Positions 54,105 to 63,153 of a DNA stretch of 64,000 nt are shown here, piece by piece. The notes under the pieces are model-generated. The model saw only the letters and a list, made by a program, of their open reading frames with translations, was not told the DNA's origin and ran no database searches. A program made the translations under genes and the position numbers. The stretch comes from Flagellimonas ochracea (GTDB lineage Bacteria > Bacteroidota > Bacteroidia > Flavobacteriales > Flavobacteriaceae), in the NCBI RefSeq assembly GCF_009903685.1, contig NZ_JAAABI010000002.1:310001-374000 (forward strand), in the 5' to 3' direction. Numbering within the stretch: position 1 is the first letter of the stretch; every line of letters begins with the position of its first letter.

Positions 54105-56288
54105 TTACTCCTTTTTTCCGACCAATGAAAAATCCAAATGTCTTTTAATCAAATCTGTGTCCTTTACCATAACATACACTTCATCACCCAATTGGTAGAC
54201 ACGTTTAAAGCGTTCTCCAACAATGGCATATTGCCGTTCATCGAAAATATAATAATCATCTTTTAAATCACGGATACGAATCATGCCCTCACATTTGTTT
54301 TCAATGATTTCCACATAAATGCCCCATTCGGTCACCCCAGATATTACCCCAAGAAATTTTTGGTCCCTGTGGTCTTCCATAAATTTTATCTGCATGTATT
54401 TTATGGAGTCGCGCTCTGCGCTGGATGCAAGTATTTCCATATCTGAAGAATGTTTACATTTCTCCTCATACACAATAGATTTTGGCGGTTTCCCGCCATC
54501 TAAATAATGCTGCAACAACCTGTGGACCATTACATCAGGATATCTTCTTATCGGAGATGTAAAATGAGTATAATAATCGAATCCCAGACCGTAATGTCCT
54601 ATATTTTCCGTGGTATAAATCGCCTTGCTCATACTACGTATGGCCAAAGTGTCCACTAGGTTTTGTTCTTTTTGCCCTTTTACATCTTCCAGCAATTGAT
54701 TCAGCGAACTGTTGATGCTCTTTTTATCCTTAAGATTGATACTGTGTCCAAATCTTGAAATAACACCATTCAACGCTATCAATTTTTCTTCGTCCGGCTC
54801 ATCATGCACCCGGTATACAAATGTCTTTTTCTTTTTACCAATAAATTGTGCTACTTTTCTATTGGCCAAAAGCATAAATTCTTCAATGAGCTTGTTCGCA
54901 TCCTTTGCTTCTTTGAAGTAAACACTTTCTGGTTCATTTTGTTCTGTAAGGTTGAACCGCACTTCAATCTTATCAAAGGAAATGGCCCCAGCATCCATTC
55001 GTGCCCTGCGCATTTTCTTTGCTAAAGAGTCTAAAGAAAGAATGGCCTTAACCACTTCTTTAGATACCTCATAAGGTTTTTCCCGGATTGATATTTCTTC
55101 TGGAATATGCGGTTTTTTTGTCTCTATAATATGCTGTGCCTCTTCATAGGCAAACCGTTCATCGGAGTTTATGACGGTTCTACCAAACCACTGATCATGA
55201 ATCTGTGCATCATCATCTATTTCAAAAACTGCAGAGAACGTATATTTTTCTTCATGTGGGCGAAGGGAACAGGCCATATTGGAAAGAATTTCCGGAAGCA
55301 TGGGTACCACCCTGTCCACTAAATATACCGAAGTGGCCCTGTTATACGCTTCTTCGTCCAAAATGGTATTGGGTTCTAAATAATGTGAAACATCGGCGAT
55401 ATGAATTCCTATTTCATAGTTTCCACTTTCCAAGATTCTAAATGAAAGTGCATCATCAAAATCTTTTGCATCCTTTGGGTCAATAGTGAAAGTGAGCACT
55501 TCACGCATATCCCTCCTTTTAGATATTTCCGGTTTGGTGATGGAGGTGTCCAAGGTTTTGGCAAATTGCTCCACTTCGTAAGGAAATTCATAGGGCAGGC
55601 CATACTCCGCCAAAATGGAATGTATTTCGGTTTGGTGCTCCCCAGGCTTTCCCAAAATATCCACTACTTCTCCATAAGGAGAATCCGCATCTTCAGGCCA
55701 GTTTCCCAAACGTACCAAAACTTTTTCACCATCTTTGGCTTTTTTCAGCTTTTCCAAGGGAACAAAGATATCAGTGTACATTCTGGTATCCGTTGGTCTA
55801 ACAAAAGCAAAGGTTTTTTGTTTGTCAACAATGCCAACAAAAGTATCTTTCTTTCTTTCCAGTACTTTGGAAATCTCACCCTCCATCTTTCTGCCATTGC
55901 GTTTGGGTTTCATGAACACCTCAACAAGGTCACCATGGAACGCTCTATTCAACTTATTGTACGGCACAAAAACATCATCTTCCAACTCATCAATCAAAAT
56001 ATAGGCATTACCACTTGTGGTAAGATCAACCTTGCCAGTGAAACAGGTATGCACAGAAGGTTTCTTTTTGTACCTCCCTCGTTCCGATTCCAATATTCTA
56101 TTGGTGGCCTTGAGTTGCCCTAAACGCTTTATCAATAAGTTACGATCTTGGGTTTCCGTTATTCCTAATTTGGAAGCTATTTGTTTATAGTTCAGGCTTT
56201 TATTTGGTTCTTTTTCCAGTACATTGAAAATGCCTTTTGTAATCTCATTCTTCCGTTGACTCCTTACCCTCTTTTTTTTATTTGACAT
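54105..56288 (-). CDS. rnr: ribonuclease R
   Basis: Processive 3'-5' exoribonuclease that degrades structured RNA. At 727 residues it has an N-terminal helix-turn-helix-like region and two cold-shock OB domains. The RNB catalytic domain carries the metal motif DPKDAKDFDDALSF (four conserved Asp), and the C-terminal S1 domain reads FLGVISGVTEWGIYVEIIEN. The family signature HYGLGFDYYTHFTSPIRRYPD is intact. It is preceded by a long AT-rich gap and followed by the GIN and LysE genes. Confidence 0.96.
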   Translation of the reverse strand: MSNKKKRVRSQRKNEITKGIFNVLEKEPNKSLNYKQIASKLGITETQDRNLLIKRLGQLKATNRILESERGRYKKKPSVHTCFTGKVDLTTSGNAYILIDELEDDVFVPYNKLNRAFHGDLVEVFMKPKRNGRKMEGEISKVLERKKDTFVGIVDKQKTFAFVRPTDTRMYTDIFVPLEKLKKAKDGEKVLVRLGNWPEDADSPYGEVVDILGKPGEHQTEIHSILAEYGLPYEFPYEVEQFAKTLDTSITKPEISKRRDMREVLTFTIDPKDAKDFDDALSFRILESGNYEIGIHIADVSHYLEPNTILDEEAYNRATSVYLVDRVVPMLPEILSNMACSLRPHEEKYTFSAVFEIDDDAQIHDQWFGRTVINSDERFAYEEAQHIIETKKPHIPEEISIREKPYEVSKEVVKAILSLDSLAKKMRRARMDAGAISFDKIEVRFNLTEQNEPESVYFKEAKDANKLIEEFMLLANRKVAQFIGKKKKTFVYRVHDEPDEEKLIALNGVISRFGHSINLKDKKSINSSLNQLLEDVKGQKEQNLVDTLAIRSMSKAIYTTENIGHYGLGFDYYTHFTSPIRRYPDVMVHRLLQHYLDGGKPPKSIVYEEKCKHSSDMEILASSAERDSIKYMQIKFMEDHRDQKFLGVISGVTEWGIYVEIIENKCEGMIRIRDLKDDYYIFDERQYAIVGERFKRVYQLGDEVYVMVKDTDLIKRHLDFSLVGKKE

Positions 56289-56879
56289 TTACATTATTAT
56301 TTTTTTGAAAAATACAAATTATAATACTGCATACCCAGTAATTGACTATTATGAATAGCAATTCTAATGTTATCAACAATCATTAAATAGTATTTATTTC
56401 TTTTTTAAAATTTAAATCAAAAAAGATGGTAATGATTGTTTGTTGATTTGTGCAATAAAAATATGTACTGAAAATTGCTATGAACAAATAAATTCTTTTG
56501 TTCACAATTTTTCAGTTTAGGGATGATTTAAGAATCAACCTATTAGATTTTTTATTAACCATATTTGATAAGTGGTTTCAACAAGAGTTTATTGAAAAGT
56601 AAATACCATTTAAATGTTTATTACTTCAATTTAATGTTCTTAATTGGTTGATTGTTTTGTGATCGATTTTTTGTTTGTTGTAAAAAATATGTTGTAATGT
56701 GAAAAAGAAATAAGAAATAAAAATTCATTTTTTCAAAGTTTTCTTAAAACCATCAACAAAGGCGGTTTTATGCTAAACCGCTGCTGTTTAATGATATGGG
56801 TATATTATTACTGTTTTTATGAACATTGCTGCTTAAAAAGAATTGTACCTTTGTTATATAGGCATTTAACTCTTCAAAT
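56289..56879. other. AT-rich 590-bp intergenic region between rnr and rpiB
   Basis: No coding frame is supported. The stretch is strikingly poor in G/C. It holds one DnaA-box-like nonamer with a single mismatch (TTATCAACA, 56370-56378), a weaker one (TTGTTCACA, about 56499), and a GC-rich perfect 7-bp hairpin GCGGTTT/AAACCGC (56762-56781) with no T-run. The rpiB promoter lies near its end. It could be a replication or regulatory region, or simply two long divergent upstream regions. Confidence 0.5.
56826..56853 (+). promoter_or_regulatory. promoter of rpiB
   Basis: TTG (56826-56828) - 17 nt - TACCTTTG (56846-56853), a clean Bacteroidota promoter; the -10 ends 26 nt before the rpiB ATG. Confidence 0.7.
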
Positions 56880-57311
56880 ATGAAAATAGCCATAGGAAAC
56901 GATCACGCAGGAACAGATTATAAATTGGCCATCGTTGGAATGTTGAAATCCAAGGGCATTGAAGTTACCAATTATGGAACTGATGGTACGGATAGTGTGG
57001 ACTACCCGGACTTCACCCACCCGGTGGCGAGAGATGTGGAGGAAGGCAAGGTGGACATGGGCATTGTGATTTGCGGAAGCGGCAATGGAGCCACCATGAC
57101 CATAAACAAACATCAAAACGTGAGGGGTGCACTCTGTTGGAACAAGGAAATTACTGCTTTGGCCAGAGAGCATAACGATGCCAATATATTGAGTTTGCCC
57201 GCAAGATTTATAGCGTTGCCCCAAGCCCTGGAAATGGTGGAAACTTTCCTAAATACTGAATTCGAGGGAGGCCGACACGAACGTAGAATCGAAAAAATAC
57301 CCTGTCGATAG
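56880..57311 (+). CDS. rpiB: ribose-5-phosphate isomerase B
   Basis: Interconverts ribose-5-phosphate and ribulose-5-phosphate in the non-oxidative pentose phosphate pathway. The N-terminal GNDHAGTDYKL (residues 6-16) and the active-site Cys in VICGSGNGATMTINKHQNVR (Cys65) fit the RpiB/LacAB family; many RpiB proteins read IAANK in place of MTINK. At 143 residues it is normal length. It is followed 4 bp later by the CDF transporter and appears to be the first gene of a three-gene transcript. Confidence 0.94.
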   Translation: MKIAIGNDHAGTDYKLAIVGMLKSKGIEVTNYGTDGTDSVDYPDFTHPVARDVEEGKVDMGIVICGSGNGATMTINKHQNVRGALCWNKEITALAREHNDANILSLPARFIALPQALEMVETFLNTEFEGGRHERRIEKIPCR

Positions 57312-57315
57312 CGTT

Positions 57316-58233
57316 ATGGGCCACCATCACCATCATGCTCATTCACATACCCATAATGATTTAAAGGGAAGGAATCTTCTCATTTCCATTCTTTTGAATA
57401 TTGCCATAACCGTTTCCCAGGTAATTGGTGGAATCATTTCAGGGAGTTTAGCATTATTGTCCGATGCGCTTCACAACTTTAGTGATGTTATTTCACTGAT
57501 TATTAGTTATGCAGCAGCACGTTTGGGTAAGAAAAGAGCGTCCAGTTTAAAAACCTTTGGTTATAAACGCGCCGAAATCATGGCCGCCTTTGTCAATGCG
57601 GCAACCTTGATGGTGGTAGCGATAATATTGATGAAGGAGGCGGTGAAGCGCTTGTTGGAGCCCCAAGAGATTGAATCCAACCTGGTGATTTGGCTGTCCT
57701 TGTTGGGTGTTGTGGCCAATGGTTTCAGTGTATTGTTGCTTAAAAAAGATTCCAAGGAAAACATGAACATGAAATCAGCATATCTGCATTTATTAACGGA
57801 TATGATGGCCTCGGTAGCGGTGCTGGTCGGGGGATTGTTGATGAAGTTCTATCAAGTTTATTGGGTAGATGCCGTTTTGACCATGCTTATTGGTCTCTAT
57901 CTTATTTATATGGGGTATGATTTGTTAAAAGAATCTACAAAGGTATTGATGCTTTTTACACCAAGATCTATCGTTGTCCAAGAAATTGTGGAATCCATTT
58001 GCACCTTAGAACCCGTTAAAAACGTACATCATGTGCATATATGGCAACTCAATGAAGAAGAAGTGCACATGGAGGCCCATATCGACTTTAAAGAAGACAT
58101 CAAACTTTCAGAATTCGATGTTATTTTGGAACGAATAGAGGAGCACGTATACCACAAGCATGGCATCAACCACGTCAATATTCAGCCAGAGTTTGACAAA
58201 TGCGATTCCAAAAACGTAATCGTACAGGACTGA
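57316..58233 (+). CDS. cation diffusion facilitator (zinc-type) exporter
   Basis: Inner-membrane proton/metal antiporter of 305 residues with six helices. The N-terminus is very His-rich (GHHHHHAHSHTH), the membrane metal site is formed by SDALHNFSD (helix II) and HLLTDMMAS (helix V), and the cytoplasmic C-terminal domain has further His residues (VHHVHIWQLNEEEVHMEAHI). This pattern is typical of Zn/Cd/Co exporters of the CzcD/ZitB type; exact metal unknown. Its stop (TGA) overlaps the next ATG by one base, so the two are coupled. Confidence 0.93.
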   Translation: MGHHHHHAHSHTHNDLKGRNLLISILLNIAITVSQVIGGIISGSLALLSDALHNFSDVISLIISYAAARLGKKRASSLKTFGYKRAEIMAAFVNAATLMVVAIILMKEAVKRLLEPQEIESNLVIWLSLLGVVANGFSVLLLKKDSKENMNMKSAYLHLLTDMMASVAVLVGGLLMKFYQVYWVDAVLTMLIGLYLIYMGYDLLKESTKVLMLFTPRSIVVQEIVESICTLEPVKNVHHVHIWQLNEEEVHMEAHIDFKEDIKLSEFDVILERIEEHVYHKHGINHVNIQPEFDKCDSKNVIVQD

Positions 58234-58673
58234 TGCAAATACAGGTCAAAACATTTGATGAACTTACCACCAAAGAATTGTACCAGATCATGCGACTGCG
58301 TAGCGCAGTTTTTGTAGTGGAACAGGATTGTGCGTACCAAGATTTGGACGGCAAAGACCAAAAAGCACTGCATGTAATGGGTATAAAAGACGGTGAGCTT
58401 GTAGCCTATACCCGAGTGTTTGGACCTGGGGATTATTTTGAAAACGTAAGCATTGGCAGGGTAGTGGTGGACCAGGACCAACGAAAATTTGGTTATGGAA
58501 AGCAAATTATGCTCGCCTCCTTGGCCGCAGTTGAAGAAAAATTTCACAAACCGGCCATCGAAATATCGGCCCAGACTTATTTGGTAAAATTTTATTCGGA
58601 CCTGGGCTTTACACCAACTGGTGAAGAATACTTGGAAGATGGCATTCCACATGTAAGGATGCTCAAAGAATGA
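58233..58673 (+). CDS. GNAT-family N-acetyltransferase (ElaA-like)
   Basis: A 146-residue acetyltransferase starting at the ATG at 58233, embedded in TGATG with the CDF stop. The ElaA opening LYQIMRLRSAVFVVEQDCAY is clear, as is the acetyl-CoA loop GRVVVDQDQRKFGYGKQIM and the closing FYSDLGFTPTGEEYLEDGIPH. The substrate is not known. It ends directly against the convergent restriction-like gene with no intergenic base. Confidence 0.9.
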   Translation: MQIQVKTFDELTTKELYQIMRLRSAVFVVEQDCAYQDLDGKDQKALHVMGIKDGELVAYTRVFGPGDYFENVSIGRVVVDQDQRKFGYGKQIMLASLAAVEEKFHKPAIEISAQTYLVKFYSDLGFTPTGEEYLEDGIPHVRMLKE

Positions 58674-59285
58674 TTAAACCAATCTTTTAGCAACTCCGAT
58701 TTCAATCAAGTAGTCCAGTTTTAAAATCAAATTGATAGGTTTTTCTGCCTTATTTTTTGTTGAAAAGAAGAGATAACCTTCCCTTTTGGGATGGAGTTGC
58801 TTCAATTCAACCTTTCCATGGGATGAATCTTGGTGACCAAGGACAATTCTTCCCAGAACATCTTCAGTTAACGCCAAATCGTCCAAGTGTCGGATTAGCT
58901 TTTTCCGATTCACAAAAGTGATATTACAAGAGGTGAAAACATTTTCTTCATCAACAAAGATGCTGGTCACCAAAGCATAAAAGTGCGTCTTTTTTGAAGT
59001 ATCGAAAAGCCACCCCTGTTTTTTAGCACCCCTCTTGTTATAGCACAGTTCAAATGCAAAGGTGGGCAAGCGTTCGTTCACATAGTCCAGCTGTGCTTTT
59101 TCATCAACGTAGTATATGCTATCAGTATTCCTTTTACGCATAATAAGGTCTATGCCCGACAGTTGTTCTTTTAGATTGGAAACACGCTCAAAACAATACT
59201 GCTTCAAATGCTTTTTGTAATAAGAATCCAATAAAGGGGCCAATTGTTTTTCTTTGGACAAATCCTCTTTAAAACTGCTTTTCAA
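58674..59285 (-). CDS. putative type II restriction endonuclease (PD-(D/E)XK-like), partner of the adjacent C5 methyltransferase
   Basis: A 203-residue protein that I cannot assign to a named restriction family. It has a PD-(D/E)XK-like core: Asp46 in SGIDLIMRK, then YYVDEKAQLDYV with Asp61-Glu62-Lys63 and Gln65, followed by FAFEL and a GWLF...THFYALVT strand-helix. The start is a TTG at 59285, overlapping the methyltransferase by 17 bp; an in-frame stop just upstream and no nearby ATG make it the only sensible start, probably by translational coupling. Adjacency to a cytosine methyltransferase is the main argument for a nuclease role. It could also be an unrelated accessory protein. Confidence 0.6.
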   Translation of the reverse strand: MKSSFKEDLSKEKQLAPLLDSYYKKHLKQYCFERVSNLKEQLSGIDLIMRKRNTDSIYYVDEKAQLDYVNERLPTFAFELCYNKRGAKKQGWLFDTSKKTHFYALVTSIFVDEENVFTSCNITFVNRKKLIRHLDDLALTEDVLGRIVLGHQDSSHGKVELKQLHPKREGYLFFSTKNKAEKPINLILKLDYLIEIGVAKRLV

Positions 59286-60510
59286 CTTGGTCTATTTTGT
59301 GGAACAGGGCCGCGCCTATCTTTTCCACAATACCGACCACTAATGCATTTCCCATAAAAAATGCCCGTTTAGTATCAGAGATTCCCTCCAAAAAAGTGTG
59401 GTTATCCGGAAACATATTCAACCGTTCCAATTCTACTGGTGAAAGTCTTCGCGGCCCCTTGGAGGTTTGGACTACGTGCTTGAACCGCGAGGGGGACTTT
59501 CCGCCCTCTCCGGTAATAATGGTTCTGGAAGGTTGATTTATCGCATCAGGAAACATCATGCTTCCTTCGCTATACTTGTATTCAAAACCTGCTTTGGTCT
59601 TGCGTATTTCTTTTTTGGAACCCTTTAGATATTCCCACTTGGGCAAGCTTTCCTCGTGAATGAAAAGGGAAGGGTCCGCAGAGCCATTTTCCAACACATC
59701 CCCAAGCACAGCCCTAGGACCATCATAAACAGGCTTGGTTTTTAAAGTGACCACTCGACCTTCAACGCAAACTCCAGAATTTAGAAAGGGTGAAGGTCCC
59801 TTTTCAGCATTAAAATGTTCGGACAATGAAGCCAAATCTTCTTCAAGTTCAAGGGAATGAAAAACCTTTTTATGGTGTTCTACAGGAAATGTAGAAGCGA
59901 TGGTGCCATCGCTTAACACCCAATCTGAAGGATTGGAATCTTGTAAGGCTTCAAAAATAGCTGTTGATTTGTGATAGGCCAGAAAAAAAACACGTCTTCG
60001 GCGTTGGGGCATACCATATTCGGCAGCATTAATCACACGCCACTCCACAGCATAGCCTAGGTTTGACAAACTGCGTAGCATTACGGCAAAATCCCGGCCC
60101 CTTTGTGTGGAAGGGGACTTCAATAACCGATCTACATTTTCCAAAAAAAGGTATTTGGGTTTGTTCTTTTTCTCTGAGAGGATACGGTGAATGGACCACC
60201 ATAAAACACCTTTTTTGCCGATTAATCCTTTAGAGTTTTTAAGGGTGGTGGCTACAGAATAGTCTTGACAAGGAAATCCACCCACCAAAATGTCGTGGTC
60301 CGGAATTTCAGAGGTTGGAACATCTTCAATATTGGCGTTCGAATGATTTTTTGCGCCAAAACGGGCTTCATAAACCATGGAAGCATGCTGGGTTTTGGTG
60401 GAAGGCTCCCATTGATTGCTCCACACAATGTTATAACGCCCCGTTTTTTCCAATCCCAAACGAAATCCACCCACACCGGCAAAAAGTTCACAGACCTCAA
60501 GTTGTTGCAT
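59269..60510 (-). CDS. DNA (cytosine-5-)-methyltransferase
   Basis: Type II modification methyltransferase of 413 residues. Motif I FAGVGGFRLGLE (residues 10-21), motif IV GGFPCQDYSVA with catalytic Cys81, motif VI FLENVDRLL, motif VIII AAEYGMPQRRRRVFFLAY and the C-terminal motifs IX-X (RRLSPVELERLNMFPDNH, MGNALVVGIVEKIG) are in the usual order, so it should be active. The target-recognition region between VIII and IX is about 150 residues; the sequence specificity cannot be read. I take the ATG at 60510. It overlaps a probable restriction gene downstream. Confidence 0.95.
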   Translation of the reverse strand: MQQLEVCELFAGVGGFRLGLEKTGRYNIVWSNQWEPSTKTQHASMVYEARFGAKNHSNANIEDVPTSEIPDHDILVGGFPCQDYSVATTLKNSKGLIGKKGVLWWSIHRILSEKKNKPKYLFLENVDRLLKSPSTQRGRDFAVMLRSLSNLGYAVEWRVINAAEYGMPQRRRRVFFLAYHKSTAIFEALQDSNPSDWVLSDGTIASTFPVEHHKKVFHSLELEEDLASLSEHFNAEKGPSPFLNSGVCVEGRVVTLKTKPVYDGPRAVLGDVLENGSADPSLFIHEESLPKWEYLKGSKKEIRKTKAGFEYKYSEGSMMFPDAINQPSRTIITGEGGKSPSRFKHVVQTSKGPRRLSPVELERLNMFPDNHTFLEGISDTKRAFFMGNALVVGIVEKIGAALFHKIDQVEKQF

Positions 60511-60524
60511 ATCCAAAAATAGGA

Positions 60525-61013
60525 TTATTCTATCTTGTTTTCGTCAGCATCGTACAGGCCGACCAAAATACTGTTTCCCTCATCGTCCACTTTAATCCCC
60601 CCGTATTTGGCGGACTCATATTTTTCAGCTTCGGTTTCTTGAAAGAAGTAGAATTCTGCTCCAATGTTGATGCCAACATAAGCTTTTGAAGTGTATTCAA
60701 TGACCAACTGATTATTGTCTTTGGGCAATACATCTTCTTGAAGGCGCACCTTTTTTCCGATACCAAGAGAATCCAACGTTACGACCAAAAAACCACGTTT
60801 TGCAACGCTGTCTGTATAAATATCTTCTGAGATGGCATATCGCAAATTCATATAATCCCCCTGCATTAAGGATCGAGGGTCGACCGGGGCCAATTCCAAT
60901 AACACCAACTTTCCATTGGATAGAAGGCGCTCTTTTTCTGTTATGGAATAATTAAACAACCCCAAGAAAAAAATAAGGTTTACAACAATAAGAATTAGGC
61001 TATACTTTTTCAT
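60525..61013 (-). CDS. GDYXXLXY-domain membrane-anchored protein
   Basis: A 162-residue protein with one N-terminal membrane helix (LILIVVNLIFFLGLFNYSI) and the name-giving GDYMNLRYAI motif (about residues 52-61), then a beta-rich extracytoplasmic domain. Such proteins typically travel with DUF4401 and DUF2157 genes, as here, and are thought to form one membrane system of unknown function. Its ATG overlaps the preceding DUF4401 3' fragment by 4 bp. Confidence 0.88.
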   Translation of the reverse strand: MKKYSLILIVVNLIFFLGLFNYSITEKERLLSNGKLVLLELAPVDPRSLMQGDYMNLRYAISEDIYTDSVAKRGFLVVTLDSLGIGKKVRLQEDVLPKDNNQLVIEYTSKAYVGINIGAEFYFFQETEAEKYESAKYGGIKVDDEGNSILVGLYDADENKIE

Positions 61014-61246
61014 TTGGAACCAAGCTTTTTGTTGAAAACCATATAGAAAACAAGAAGTAACACACCTGACAAAAACAGGATAATGGATTTGGTCAACAAG
61101 GTGAAACTAAGATCATAATAGTATTGACCAATGGAATAGATCAAGGAAATGATTCCAATGATAAACCCTGTCTTGTAATTCACCTTAAAACACAACAATA
61201 CAATTAAAAGCGATCCGGAAATACCAGGCGCAAAAAGAGTTGGCAC
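61010..61246 (-). pseudogene. DUF4401 gene, 3' fragment after a frameshift
   Basis: The last ~78 codons of the DUF4401 gene in a different frame. The frame is open from about 61292 and reads WILFLSFISLVPTLFAPGIS, which continues the truncated upstream part perfectly if one A is added to the A8 tract at 61292-61285. As drawn it starts at a GTG inside that region. It contains two or three membrane helices. The genomic copy is thus split; whether it is a true mutation, a base-calling error or a slippage site is open. Confidence 0.75.
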
Positions 61247-61260
61247 TAGTGAAATAAAAC

Positions 61261-62076
61261 TCAGAAAAAGAATCCAATATTGCCTTTTTTTTGGGTTTCC
61301 CCAAAATCCAACAATACACTCCTAATCATATAGAGTGTCAGTAAGATAATTACCAAGGAAGAAATCCACAAGGTGCCATTGTAAACCGGAATAAGTCCTT
61401 CTTTGCCAAGGGCAAGAAGCCCAAATAAAAATGAAAAAATAAAACCAATACGCAGGGGGTCATAAAGTTGCAGCATTCTTGGGGCAAAGGCCATTAGTGA
61501 TCCCTCCTCTAAAACAAAAAAGGTGAGACCCACTGCGTATAGCACAGTATAAACATGAATGACCTCATAAACATCATTTGAAATTATCAACAAAATAAAA
61601 CAAACGCCAACGGTAAGCATTGAAATGAAGGAAAGCACGTAGTTTTTGACTAGGAAAAGCGTTATAAGGGCAAGCACTATTACCATTAACAGAACATCGT
61701 CTTCTCGGAAATCAAACGAAAACAAGGCAACTACAAATAAACTAAACCCCAGAATATAACAGGAAACACCAAAGGTGTCAATAATCAGCTTCTCAAACCG
61801 GTTGGTCATCATGATAGCTCCAATAATGAATCCCAAACCCACCACAAACATGCCCGTAGTTGAATTGTAAATACCCAAAATCATCAAAAACCCTAGAAAC
61901 CCCAAAGAACTTAGAAGTCCACCAAAGATGGAAAGTATTTTAATGGCCAAATTCGCTTTATTGTCACGTCTTTTTTGATATTCAGTGAAAACCGCATCCT
62001 CATCAACTTTGAAATCATCGTTTTCTTCCGACCGTATCTTTTGCAGTAAGCGCATGTTGTTTTCTAACTCGCCCAT
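61261..62076 (-). CDS. DUF4401 family membrane protein, 5' part (frameshifted)
   Basis: A 271-residue polytopic membrane protein of the DUF4401 family. An acidic N-terminus (KIRSEENDDFKVDEDAVFTEY) is followed by about eight hydrophobic helices. The frame ends prematurely (KKGNIGFFF, then TGA at 61263) just after an A8 run; the missing C-terminal ~95 residues are in the next frame. It overlaps the DUF2157 gene by 13 bp and precedes the GDYXXLXY gene, a common Bacteroidota membrane trio. Without frameshift correction the protein would lack its last helices. Confidence 0.82.
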   Translation of the reverse strand: MGELENNMRLLQKIRSEENDDFKVDEDAVFTEYQKRRDNKANLAIKILSIFGGLLSSLGFLGFLMILGIYNSTTGMFVVGLGFIIGAIMMTNRFEKLIIDTFGVSCYILGFSLFVVALFSFDFREDDVLLMVIVLALITLFLVKNYVLSFISMLTVGVCFILLIISNDVYEVIHVYTVLYAVGLTFFVLEEGSLMAFAPRMLQLYDPLRIGFIFSFLFGLLALGKEGLIPVYNGTLWISSLVIILLTLYMIRSVLLDFGETQKKGNIGFFF

Positions 62077-63014
62077 TTTTTCTGAATTTGATTGAGAAAA
62101 CGTATTAAAAAGGTAACGGCCGTAACAATGAAAACTCCAATGGTTAAAAGCATGCCGGCATCATCCGATTCATTCAAAAGAAATGCACTTATAATAATTA
62201 TGATGCTAAAAGGAACAATGGCGAGGTAAAAGCCCCTTTTCATGACCAAACCATACCAAATTCCTAGACCATAAACCACAGGTGTCATTATTAGTAGGAC
62301 ATTAAAAAAAACATCTTGCCCCCTGCCTATTCCTTTTATAATTCCGATGGTACTAAATGCGATAGCCGTTAAAGCCAACACATTGGTGAACCAAACAGGA
62401 GAAACTTTTAAAGGCAGAAATTTTGGAAGCCAGAGAAACAAAACCAAAAACAGCACATTAATAGTAAAAAGAAGTGCAAAAACATACATTTCCGACCAAT
62501 CGTTGGCCACTTGCTCTGCATAGAGGACAACTGTAATGTTTACCAGCGCAATGTAGATTACCCATAATGGAGGAAAATTGGAAACGATTGCCCATACTGT
62601 TACAAAAAGGGTCCAACCCAAGAAAAAGTCATACGCGTTTGCCCCTGTCTGATATACTTGACCAAAAACTGCATACAAAACCCCCACCAGCATAGTAGTT
62701 GCTGTGAGAATTATCCTTTGTATCAGTGGTTTTCTTTGGGCAACAAGAACCCCGAGAACTCCAATAATTACCAGCCCTTCCAAAATTCCAATTTTGATGA
62801 ATTTATGAAGCTTATCCCAATTATAGGCAAAAAAGAAAATTATGCCCAAAACAGTAAATGAAACGCCGAGAACCAACAGAAATAGGGAAATAAAACGATG
62901 CCAGGCTTTTTTTCCAGTATAGACATGGTTCTTCAAAGCTTTTGCCACGGAATTTTCTGGCCAATTGCTGTGCTTGGTTATAATTTGGATGTCTTCCCTG
63001 GTTATTTTAGGCAT
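62064..63014 (-). CDS. DUF2157 family membrane protein
   Basis: A 316-residue inner-membrane protein with an N-terminal soluble stretch (ITREDIQIITKHSNWPENS) and about ten membrane helices. The VLGVSFTVLGIIFFFAYNWD segment and VFGQVYQTGANAYDFF are the DUF2157 hallmarks. Function is unknown; the partners DUF4401 and GDYXXLXY lie immediately downstream in one operon. First gene of that transcript. Confidence 0.88.
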   Translation of the reverse strand: MPKITREDIQIITKHSNWPENSVAKALKNHVYTGKKAWHRFISLFLLVLGVSFTVLGIIFFFAYNWDKLHKFIKIGILEGLVIIGVLGVLVAQRKPLIQRIILTATTMLVGVLYAVFGQVYQTGANAYDFFLGWTLFVTVWAIVSNFPPLWVIYIALVNITVVLYAEQVANDWSEMYVFALLFTINVLFLVLFLWLPKFLPLKVSPVWFTNVLALTAIAFSTIGIIKGIGRGQDVFFNVLLIMTPVVYGLGIWYGLVMKRGFYLAIVPFSIIIIISAFLLNESDDAGMLLTIGVFIVTAVTFLIRFLNQIQKKWAS

Positions 63015-63153
63015 AGGCTATAGTAGAACCAACGGAAATATACCAAAATAAGTGCTATTCTTAATATGGAATTGACGGTTTGCCCATTTCAGTTCATCAA
63101 TATCATATTAAAAAGTAAGAATAAAGAGTTCATTTTTGAAAGGGTAGAGAAAG

